NCBI GenBank assembly: GCA_015680685.1
Contig: MNCI01002011.1
Span: 570,470 to 634,469 of the forward strand
Direction of reading: 5' to 3'
Length of the DNA: 64,000 nt
DNA from: Gnetum montanum
Lineage: Eukaryota; Streptophyta; Gnetopsida; Gnetales; Gnetaceae
Shown piece by piece: positions 36,482-47,166 of the stretch. Within the stretch, counting starts at the first letter, position 1, and every line of letters begins with the position of its first letter. The translations under genes were made by a program, and so were the position numbers. The notes beneath the pieces are model-generated. The model was not told where the DNA came from. It did no database searches and was given only the letters and a program-made list of their open reading frames with translations.

Positions 36482-37220
36482 GAACACTGCTTAAACCTAC
36501 TCTGATCCATCGTAGATCTCTTCGGACGCGTTAATTCACCACTCTCTATGCTTCTGATCTACTACCAAGTTTCCTCAGATTTACACTTCATCTGCATAAC
36601 TCTAATTTTGCAACTCCTTGAATCTATGTCCTGTTCCACAACAATCTCAGCGTTTACACGTTGCCCAGCTTACCTGCACACTGTAGACCTTGTCTACACG
36701 CTGCCTAGTTTACCTACACGCTGTAGACCCTGTCTACATGATACCCAGCTTACCTGCCTACATGATGTAGATCTTTTCTACACGTTGCCTAGTTTACCTG
36801 CACGCTATAGACCTTGTCTACACGTTGCCTAGCTTACTTGCACGCTGTAGACCTTGTCTACATGCTGCCTAGTTTACTTGCATGCTGTAGACCCTATCTA
36901 CACACTGCCTAGTCAACCTGCATGCTGTAGACCCTGTCTACACGCTGCAACCACTTGCAACATGCTGACCACTTTGTCTTTATGCTGACAGTTGCAGTGT
37001 ACACGCCGTGAGCCTAGTTTAGACACCGTGACCAGTTTCTATATGCTGGTCATTGAAGCTTGTACGTTGGGATCTAGTCCATACGCTATGTAAATAGGCT
37101 GCACGCTACCAACTTAGGTGTACATTGATAAGTATACCCATTTCATACTTGGCCATATCCTCACCTGTACACCCTGACATTGTCTCCCATCCACCTAGTT
37201 ACACTCACGACCTTTTCATC
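36482..37220 (+). repeat. gag leader of A with about seven 40-base tandem repeats
   Basis: From about 36674 to 36965 a unit of about 40 bases repeats about seven times: CTGTAGACCTTGTCTACACG, then CTGCCTAGTTTACCTGCA. Most units contain the inverted repeat GTAGAC-N3-GTCTAC, able to form a small hairpin in RNA. Further diverged CACGCTG words continue to about 37120. It lies between primer-binding site and gag, where packaging and dimerisation signals of retroelements usually sit; such a role is inference. Confidence 0.85.
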
Positions 37221-40200
37221 ATGAATACTGCCAACACCAACATTTCAACCAAGTCCATTCTAGACACCATTGGCCCCATGACGATGTCGATACCCATTAT
37301 GCAACCCATAGGGGCCCACGGTGAGGTCAATCCCCAGGGAGGACCTCACTGATCTCTCAGACTACAAGGGAAGAATCCATCATTTAATATCATAACACAA
37401 GAATAGTATAACTTCATATGTGTGAAGATCCAAGCCGGCTTGGCAGTATATCAAACTGAACTAGAGGCCAAGAAATAGTATGAACTGGTTCATAAGGGAG
37501 GACATGAGTTCATCCCCTCCGCATATGACATCATCCCTCTTCCAGAGCACTACTCTGAGCTCATTTCACAGCTCCTAGTAAGAAGTCAATCTCAAGACCA
37601 ATCCATAGTAAATCCTCAATTAGAAGAGGAGGATGACTTTGTGGCACAGTCTGAACATGAGGATTCATACCATACTCAAAGTCCGCACACTTATGTGAAC
37701 CCATTATTTCATCCCTTCACATGGGAGACTATGTCTCTCCATTCATTTAAAACCACTCAAGCACATGTGCCTCAGCAGGAACCATCTACTCTTGTTCCCA
37801 CTCTCCTGGTGACCGATACTCAATTCAATATACCCATCACCACTATTCCTCCCGTTACCACCTTACCCCTTCTTTTACAAATACAACCCCAACAACACCC
37901 GCCTCAAGCTAATGTAGGAGTGACATTCCCACCCCAAGTGATTGGGATGCCATTTGTGATACTGGCTTCTACATCCACTCACTATATACCATGAATTCAA
38001 ATCCAAGGAGCACCCTTCATCACCACAACTCAACAAGTTTAGGGTGTTCCCTCACAAATTATGCCTGAACAGTGGGCTGTGACTGGTATGCAACCGCATC
38101 AACCCCTTCACTACAACATACCACATCCTACAAATCCACCCATGAACATCCCTCAAGTACAACAACAACAACAACCCTTTCCTTATAGTATGCCACCCCT
38201 AGTAGCACCTACCATGAATATTCCACAAGCGCAACCTCTAACCACTCAACTTTCCTCTTTCCCGTCCACCGTACAACAATCTAACTTGTATAATACACAA
38301 CATAACCAATCTTCCAACTCACCTAGGGCCCAAGACTGGGCTAAAACCAAAAAACTGATGCAAGAGCTAATTGATGAGGTCAAGCACCTCAAAACAACTA
38401 CTGACGAAGAGCTTAAGATAGTAGATTTCTATCAGGATGACCCTATCAGCGCTTCAGTTCCACCTCTAACATTACCTAAGGGTGTTTCCTTACCCACGTT
38501 AACTAAATACAATGGGAAAACAAACCCCAACTCCCATCTCATAATGTTTAGACTAGAGTGTGTGTTGCTTCAAGCATGGCCATATGCCATCTTGCGAGTG
38601 CTCCCCATGTCCCTCACAGGGAGAGCACTTGATTGGTATCGGGCTTTGCCCCAAAATTCCATATCTTCTTTGGAAGATTTATTACACCAATTCGTTACCA
38701 GATTCAAGTATAACTTGAAGCCTGAAGCAACACTTGACAGCTTCATACAGGTCAAGCAAGCACCGCTTGAACCTATTCAAAAATTTATTCAATGGTGGAG
38801 TGCTGCCCTCAATGAGCTCCATGAGTCAATCCTGGAGACTTATCTCCTCACTATTCTAAAGGGGGCTGTTAATGATTTTGTAAAGTCCAAACTATACTAT
38901 CTTAATACATGCACCCTTAGCCAAGATTTTGTACAAATAAAGAATATTGAAGAGGCTACACAAAACAGTCATGACCCAGCCTATTTCACCTTTAAAAACC
39001 AACATAATAAGAAAGACAAAGAAAAGGCTAAAGCAACAGTAGCAGCAATAGCAGAAACCCAACAAGCGAAAATGCAACAACAAGGTAAACCGCCTACTGC
39101 CCCCACTAACTATACTAGACCCACTCCCACTGCTACTCCCGGACCGTCCACATCACAAAATGCTACACTAGGTCATGCGAGAAACTTTGAGAGGAGAGAC
39201 CCCTCTCAATATACACCATTGCCCATGAAACCTTTGCAATTATTTGACTAACTCTTGAAGGCTAGGCTAATGAAACATAAACAATTGTCCCTTGTGGCAA
39301 TTCAAAGACACGATCGATTCTGCGAATTGGTCGAGAACCCAAGCTTGGCGACACCAAATGAACCCCCAGTTCCAAGAGGCTTTATAGTAGATCGCTTTTG
39401 TGAGTACCATCAACGTAATGGGCATGGAACTAACTACTATTTCACCTTGAAATAAGACATTCAACGAATGATTGATGGAGGTGAGATCACTTTTGATGAG
39501 GCCAACCTGGTCAAACCACAAAATCAGTCCATGGGCATATATAAAGATCCCCTAAATACTAAGGAAGCACCATACGTAATTAACACTATCTACTTAGACA
39601 ACGAACAAGAAGCACCTAGGATTAACACCATTTATTTAGATGATGAAAAACCAACACCTAGGAGACCCTTTGTAGTTTGTATTCCTCCCACTACAAAAAC
39701 ACCCGTACCTCAATCATCATACCCTCCATATAACCCGCCTACCCCGCAAAGACCCTGTGTCATCTAGGTACCTCCTGCGGTGGTAGCCTCTACCATACCA
39801 CCACAAGCTAAACCATACGTAGTGCATGTACCTCCTACCGCTACTACCGCAAACACGCAACCTCCTACCCAGCCCGCTCCCTATGTAGTCCAGGTGCCAC
39901 CCACGGTTGCAACTATAGAGGCATAGCCCCAAACTAGACCAACTCCATATGTTGTCAGGATACCTAAACATCCTAATAACCAACAACCTTCCACTCCGCA
40001 AACACAAAATAGATCGACCTCGTATGTTGTTAGGGTGCCTAGGCAGCCTGACACTCAACCACCTTCAACTGTCCAATCGCAACCCCGTCCTACTCCATAC
40101 GTCATACGGGTTCCAAAGCAACCTAATGTTTAGAAACCCAGTATTCCCCTACGCCACACGCGGGAACGCCTGGCAGACAGGCTCACACGGGAACGCTTGG

Positions 40201-41480
40201 AGAAAAAACATCAATGGCTTGCCTTAGGACCCCCCAAGCCTACTCCATTAAGTGCAGTACCCATGACATCACCTAATAACGAATCAAACACGAGCTATAA
40301 GGGAGAATCATCAGGAATACATGATACATCCAGATCAACGGTTATGAAAGAAAATGTCAAACTAGCTACACATGAGATAAAACTGTTGGGCCCGATGGAC
40401 CAAGTAACCACTAGCAAGCATACACCTAACTGTAAAGATTTAACAACAACCCTAACATAGGTTACGCAGGCAGTTAAATAGAAAAACACTTCATTAAGCT
40501 TATATGACCTGATGTTAACTTCTCAAACTCATTGCAAAGCCCTAGTACGTATGTTGACATCAATCCCAGTAAATGAAGACTTACCTTCGAATGAAGTTTC
40601 CATTCATGTAGTAATGTATTTGCCTCAAGGGTCGACTTCTAAATCACTAGGCTTCCATACTAACAACATCAAAATTGATGAGAAAATAGGAGAAGTGACA
40701 ACTACACCTATGTTCATAATCATACAAGTAAATCAATTCAAAATACATAGAGTGCATGTAGATGATAGAGCTGCCACAAACGTAGTACCCTATCCCGTCA
40801 TTGAACAATTAGGGGTTACAGAACTAATTAGACCAACCTCCACCACATGTTTAAAATTGTCTAGTGGATCACGCGTAGTAGTAAAAGGCACCATAACTTT
40901 GGAATTTATAGCAGGGGATTGTTTCCCCATGTCTGCTAACTTTGTTGTCATCGACAAAATGCCAGGGTTCAATTTAATATTAGGAAGACCCTGGCTAGCC
41001 CAACTCAAAGCAGTCTCTTCCCCCATACACCAAGAGATCCACCTACCTTATGAAGGTGGTGAAATCATTATACACTGGGAAGCTGCTACACCTACCATCT
41101 CATCACATATGGATACAAACCAAGGCTTGGAGGTTAATTTTGAAGAGCTTAAACAGGATGACACAAAGGAGAAAGAAAGTTGCATACAACCAGAAAACAA
41201 TGATCCATCAGACATAAAAGAAACTTCACCTAGCATAGAAACACCCGAACCTAAAATTGTACATACACCGCCTAACCTAGAAACTGCAACAAACATAGAA
41301 AGTACTATACATACGGAAACACTAGAAGAGACCAACATGGAGCCTGTTCCATTAGACGTCCCTTGGGCTGAATTACTGTTCAACATGATCAGCGAAGGGG
41401 ACGCTGAGTACAGAATCATACCTATTAATGCCACTTTGAACAATAAATTAAGAAAACTAAAAAAATTACTAAACTATTAA
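37221..41480 (+). pseudogene. gag-protease of A, one frame with a few stops
   Basis: One frame runs from ATG 37221 to 41480, broken only by in-frame stops. The N-terminal part is followed by a Gln/Pro-rich linker (about 37740-38330), then capsid (38450-38960) with LPTLTKYNGKTNPNSHL, GRALDWYRALPQNSISSLED and TRFKYNLKPEATLDS. A lysine/alanine-rich tail follows. At 39390-39450 CEYHQRNGHGTNYY resembles a zinc knuckle whose last Cys is Tyr. Pro-rich repeats with PYVV-x-VP follow at 39670-40130. The protease part (40512-41480) has VHVDDRAATNVVPYPVIEQL and later FNLILGRPWLAQL. The usual Gly after the catalytic-type Asp reads Arg. The C-terminal tail is Glu/Pro/Thr-rich. Gag forms the particle and protease matures it. 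Confidence 0.85.
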
Positions 41481-42060
41481 ACTACATTCATTGTCCGAAA
41501 TGATGTTAAATTATCATATGTCTGCAACGACATAAAACTAGCCACGGCTAGAAATGGCTGGTTTACCAAGAAACCCACTAGTATCACTTGAAACTTCTCT
41601 TGTTTACATATGGCTCGAAATGGCCTTAAACTAGAGCATTTCCTTATATTTTTTTTCTCTCAATTCAAGTTTACTATTCGAATTTATGCTTACATTGTTG
41701 CATTATCGGTTACAGTTTCCCTTCATATTCCCCCTTTTACATGATTATGCTTCAATTACAATTACATTCCTGCTTCCATTCCTACTTCTTGCATTACACT
41801 TAAACAACAAAATGAACAAAAACATTTTACACTGCTACATTGTGTTTACATTCAAGCCCAAAAGAACAAAAGGATTTACACTTCAAATCTACCCGTATCA
41901 GTGTTCAAACAAACTCAAAATTCAAACAAAAAAATGAATAATAGAAAACTCAACCGAAAAATTGTATAAATGTGTCAAAGTCAAATTACAACTTAGCACA
42001 ATGTCTCCACACAATACACAAATCATATACATAATCACAAAAAAAAAAATCAAATCAAAA
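41481..42060 (+). repeat. Repeat cluster 1 of A, between protease and antisense gene
   Basis: At 41500-41640 occur ATGATGTTAAATTATC, ACGACATAAAACTAGCC and ATGGCCTTAAACTAG, degenerate copies of the TAAACTGGC motif. The rest, to 42060, is AT-rich and contains the 3' end of the antisense gene's transcript; no coding signal is seen. Confidence 0.65.
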
Positions 42061-45000
42061 CTAGGCATCAAATCTAGGAGGAGCTTGATCTTCAGGCTCC
42101 TCCGCATCATCTTGCCCCACTCCACTAGGGCCACCTTCTTGGCCACCGTCATCCTCGTGACTCTGTAAAAGGTAAAAGAAAATAATTAATAAAGAAAGAT
42201 GACATTTTCTGCTAAAAACTAATAAACAAAATTGACAAGTCTAAATGACTTACCGAAGATGATCCTCATAAACCAAACTCCAACCAACGAAGGATTTCCT
42301 CTTCAGGGACACTTGCCTAGTCGATTCCATCAAGACCCAGATCAATGTTGGCTAAGGCCTTCCCTTTGTCCACCATGGACCAAGTGGGATGTTTAAGAGG
42401 AAAATCACCCATAGAAACCTCCCTAGAAGCTGTAGTGATAACCCTCTTGGGAGACTCCATCTCTACCACAGTGTGCTTAGCAAATGCGTCAAATGAAGAT
42501 TGTAAGCCTAAACCATCTACAAACATCTCTAGCTGACGCTTCTCTATCGATTGCTCCTTTAATGATATTTTATAATGATACTTATGCATCTTTTCATCTT
42601 GACCCCATTTCTGCACTTTATACGCAAAAAATTTCCAATCTTGACATTTGAGATTCAGCAAATCTATCTGTGCCTTGCACTTTGCTAGCTCCTGGGTCAT
42701 AGTTACTTGGCGATTCAATAAATTCCAATACCTAGTTTAAGTAATCTCAGAGGTTTGCCAAGAATGATCACCCATCAACCTTGCCGAGGCAAACTCATAG
42801 CGCAACTTAAAATCATCTCGTTCTACTGTTAGCCTGGCAATCTCCTTTTCCCCCACCTGAATTTGCAACCATAGTTTCTTGATGGAACACCTACAGGCCC
42901 AAAGAGACTTGGCATTCTGCACAACACATTCTGGCACCTCATCATAGATCTGTCTTGGCACTTGCTCAATATTTGATGGTAGTGCAGGTAGACTATCAAT
43001 ACAAGTGGCCTCAGATGGATCCCACTTCAGCTTAGTCCCTATCCACGTGAGAAGAACATGCATTAGACATTGGACGGTGGAAACGGATGTGAAAACCAAA
43101 GGACTAAAATGCTTAAGACATATGTACCTATTTTAGGATGAGCTTTCTGGACACGATCAACTACCTCATCAATGATACCAAGGACAAAATCCATTTTACT
43201 TGGCATCTCGATCCAAGTAAATAGTTCATTTGTAGGAGATGCATCAACTTCAGTGGTCGTTCCCATTGGAGTCTTCATCATAGGTATTTCCAAACGGACA
43301 TTAGAAATCATCCTAGTTTCAACATTTTTTCCTAGTAGTAGGAAAAACATAAAATTAAAACTCTGAATAATAGAAATAACAATTCAAGAGCTAAATAAAC
43401 ATAATAAGGAGAGCATACCGAAATCTCTGTCGTCTTCTCGATTCGGGGGATCACCAAGGTCTAACCTTCCTTCGAAGAAACCATCAAACATCTTGTCGAC
43501 TTCATCCTGATCATCAATGTGACCCTTTTCTGTGGTGTCTCCCTCTTGCTCTTTCGCTTCTTCACTCAGAGGGGAAGGGACTTCCATCTCGTTGTTGCCC
43601 ACTTCGTCCTCCTCATCCAAATTCGTTGGGACCTCTTCCTCCTCGATGATCGATGCTAACCCCTCTCTCCTTACTTCAGGAGTTAGCTCTGACGACATTC
43701 ATAAGTTCACATTAGTTTTGCATAAATGATCAAAAAAATTTCATAAAATAATAATAAGAATAATGATAATAAAACAAAGATAAATGAGTGACTCAAGCTT
43801 ACTTACCCCGTGCAGGCATTTTAAACCGTATACGTTTCACTTTTGGTTCATCTACAGCCAGAGCAACCTCTCTTGAGCGCTTAGGTTTTTCAACTCTTCA
43901 TTTTGCCTTCCCGATGGTTTCCTTGATTACCTGATCAACTATCCTAGTAGTGTAGGGCACATAACCTGGTTCCAACCCTACGCTATCACGCGTATGGATT
44001 GAATGGCTAGATGATCCCCTTGTCGTAACAGAAATCGATTTGTCAATCCCCTCGGGAGCATCTTGAGATTTAGTCATCTCAAATAAGTGGTGAATCCATG
44101 GGCAAGACAGTTGGCCAGTGCCTTAACACGTACTTGTTGTCCACACGAGCAACTAGAAATTCAGCCAGTTGACGCAAATAACCGACGAAGAATGCAAAGG
44201 TGAAATGGGACTGCACCTCAATGTTCGAACACAACCTCACTATCTCCTCATGGAAACCTGAAAGTAAATACTGTGCCCAATTATAACAGACCCTAGTCTC
44301 CAAAATCATGCGCATGATACGCACAGATTCTACCCCAAAAGTCCTCACTTGGGACAGGGACTTTGGAAACACTCGTGCTCTAAACAGGGGATACAGTTCA
44401 TTAACTTCAGTTACTTTTGATTGTCCCTGCATAGGGAATCCCTTAGCACCTTTAAGAACACCCAACTAGTTCTCCAACTCACGAACCACATGGATCTCCT
44501 TATGTGCTCTATCCAAAATCACTTTAGCCCTAGCTGCTGGTACACTGAAGAAGTCTAAAAAGAACTCCGCCGATAGATGGAAGGCTACTTTGATTCACTT
44601 GACGCGAGTGCTATAGTAAGTAATAGCTTCATTGAAAGAATCAACGATCGTAATCATCTCGGTCATAGAGACATCAGGACTTGGGCCGTAAATAACTCCA
44701 TGAGGCCAGCATCACTTAGACAACTAATAATATGTGGTGGTGCCTTATCACGTAGCCATCATTGTACATCGCTGATCTCCCCGAATTTCATGTCCAAAGT
44801 GCCCTCAGTCTGCCCAGTTGTGATGGTGACTCCACCAGGGGGAACAACCACTGTATGCATAGGGGAACATTGATGGAGTCAATATAACCAACGATGTAGT
44901 AGAACAAACAAACGTTAAGCATCAAAAATACTATTACTTACCGTTAGATAATGGATTAGGATCATTAGAAGACAAATTAACATCGCATGGGAAAACTGGT

Positions 45001-46292
45001 CCATTATGGGACCAATCCCCATGTAGCCACCCCCGAGCCTCACATTGTGCAAATGTCTTGGAGTATCGTTTGTGAAAATGAACAATTTCACCCTTAGTCT
45101 GGGCTAACATAGCACCACGGAGAGTGGGACCTGCCATGAAAGTCTCTAAGGCGGTATGAGTGAATGCAAGTCCATCATCACCTACGCATACTCCTTCTTT
45201 GTCAAATTGGGGCCTATAAAGGAACAACGGTCAAAACCTGAACAACCACTAAGCATCAGAACAGAAACAATAAATTAAAAAACCTTACCTCTCTACCCGG
45301 TACACTATTCCAGGAGGATTCTGGAACAATGTGTGTGCACGAGCGGCTAGGAACAAGGTGCTGTTGATGTCGTGAAAGCCATGTGATAATAGGTCCCATA
45401 CACATGATAATGGATGGGTAGATCTGGGTCCTCCATAGGGACCATCCTCAATCATAAGTAATCCCTCGTCGATGTCCACCATGAAAGCCACAATGCCATT
45501 TGAGGATCCTGGTAACATAGTCTCGAGCACGCTCCGCGCTAATTGTTCACTTAGATGGGACCATATTACCACATTGAATCTTTCTAAGATGAAAGTAAGG
45601 AACTCGCTGGTACCTGCTCTAAACCATACCCCATTTCGATCAATGGTCATATCGGGAGCTGATTCGTCAGAATCAATAAGCCCAAACCATGCCGGAACTC
45701 CAACAAGCTCCACCACTAGGAGGAAAGGTTTGGGATCCCTACAAGTATCCAAGAACCAGAGTAAACATGCTATGCAAGAATGAAGTTTTACAATAGATGC
45801 TAACACTTGAAAATTTCTCAAAGTTCATGCCCAGCGTGAACACCCCGCATGATGGCACACCCAGCGTGGACACCCTACATGCTGGAATTTTTGAGGTGTG
45901 CAGATCATTGATGCTAGGAGTGCAAGCGTGCAAACCTCGCACGTCGAGTGTTTCAACCCCTCCCCCCTAGACGATGAACATATAACCAAAAACTACCAAA
46001 CATAAAATTCGCCATGCACAAAGGGACAATGTTGACGCTGGCCTGCACGCTAACATCTACGCTACGGAAACAAGACAGGCCTCACACAATGTGCCGAAAT
46101 CAGGAAAATTGACAGAAATAGTAAGTGAAAATACAAATTTTGACAAAAGATCAGGGCCTACCGGCATGTCGATCCAGACCATGATGGGATCGCGGGTTTG
46201 GGTAGGCACTGGAGCATCGCCTCACTTTCCTCAATGAAGGTCAAGCTAGGCTCCTTCCTTCCTTGGTCTTTCGCTTGCTTGCTATTACCCAT
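42061..46292 (-). CDS. Antisense eight-exon gene in A: HAD/NIF-like pseudophosphatase with basic and acidic regions
   Basis: Proposed exons (minus strand): 46292-46162, 45738-45289, 45213-44942, 44850-43807, 43688-43419, 43331-43128, 43038-42254, 42162-42061. Every joint has GT/AG signals and joining phases agree (about 1085 codons). Exon 2 reads KPFLLVVELVGV, RAGTSEFLTFILERFNVVIW and NSTLFLAARAHTLFQNPP, in the order of FCP1/NIF HAD phosphatase motifs, but the nucleophile Asp reads Glu and the later Asp pair reads Ala-Ala. Exon 4 holds an unrecognised domain (MITIVDSFNEA, AEFFLDFFSVP, FTFAFFVGYLRQLAEFLVAR) and basic clusters (KPKRSREV, PKVKRIRF) that suggest nuclear location. Exon 5 is very acidic, exon 7 looks partly helical (KWGQDEKMHKYHYKISLKEQ), and exon 8 is an acidic tail. 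Stops in exons 4 and 7 (TGA at the exon 4 VQ-W joint) and two frame steps in exon 4 need resolving. A start at 46367 in the same frame is possible. Confidence 0.7.
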
Positions 46293-47166
46293 CACGTTCA
46301 CACTGAACCCTTCACGTTGAGGGTTTTGGTCCTCCCTGCACATTGAGGGTTTTGTTAGGACGTACATGCTGAATCCTTCTGTTCAACTCGCCGTGTCCCG
46401 ATCTTCGCTACTTGAGCTACCTCCAAAGCACCGAATCCTCTCCTACTCTTCCCCTGCAATCAGATCCTCGCCTCCTCGCTGCAGTGAATTGACTGGGATT
46501 CACGCTGACGCCGTGGGCCTGAGGTTCACGCTGAAACTGCCACCTGAAGTTCACGCTGAAACTGCCGCCTAAGGTTCACACTGAAACTGTCACCTGAAAT
46601 TCACACTGATGCTACAACGTCGAAGTTCACGTTCATGCTGCAAAATTAAACTCATGCTCACGCTGCAAGATTGGGTTCATGCTGCAGTCACAAAAGTAGC
46701 TTGCTCATTGGTTATGTTAAATTACTCTTATAAGCCCTCACGCTCCTCATCACCCTTGTTGAAATCGGCACTTTGAGTCTTTTTTTACTCCAACATAAAA
46801 TTGAAATTTTACTCCAAATATTGGTTAAACATTACTTGCATAGGACCTTCCCTCTCATATTGACTCATTTTAATTGAACTAAACATCTTGATACATACTC
46901 TTCATCTCACAGTCTCACACTCAGTAACAATTACAAATCGCACAATCAATTAGAAATCGTAAACGAACAGCCACATTCTGCCCGGTAAGGCCTTAAACTA
47001 CCGCAATTGGCCTAGTAAGGCCCTATATTGCCATGATCAGTCCATTATGACTATAAACTGACAGGAAAGGCCCGACATCTCCCTAAAATGCCATGCGTCT
47101 AGGTACGATGATAAACTAGCACCGCATACCTTAGTCACTGTCACATGTACACATGAGTTACATTGC
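46293..47166 (-). promoter_or_regulatory. Upstream region of the A antisense gene, with tandem CACGCTG repeats and repeat cluster 2
   Basis: At 46496-46610 about four copies of TTCACGCTGAAACTGCCRCC stand in tandem, and more CACGCTG words reach 46690. At 46980-47125 lie GGCCTTAAACTACC, GGCCCTATATTGCC, GACTATAAACTGACAGG and GATGATAAACTAGCACC, the repeat cluster that precedes the RT module. The region is upstream of the antisense gene on the minus strand and upstream of RT on the plus strand. Promoter function is inferred from position. Confidence 0.5.

Noticed and set aside
36674-36965. CRISPR-like array
   Set aside because: The 40-base units are contiguous diverged tandem repeats without unique spacers, in a plant retroelement leader.
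38570-39083. Minus-strand frames inside the A gag
   Set aside because: The plus-strand capsid frame explains the sequence; the minus frames show no domain.
44942-45738. An active phosphatase
   Set aside because: The catalytic Asp positions are Glu and Ala-Ala in A, and B lacks them too, so only the fold, not the activity, is supported.
44577-45783. Plus-strand frames opposite the antisense gene of A
   Set aside because: They show no domain and do not join, while the minus strand gives matching exons, splice signals and a homologue in B.
42061-46292. Plant mobile domain (PMD) or transposase_28 protein, known from other Tat antisense ORFs
   Set aside because: I could not find the typical motifs of either; the HAD/NIF motif order fits the N-terminal part better. 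A profile search could overturn this.
42061-46292. An ordinary host gene into which LTRs were inserted on both sides
   Set aside because: The same gene sits at the same place in B, and A has matching LTRs with one target-site duplication outside.
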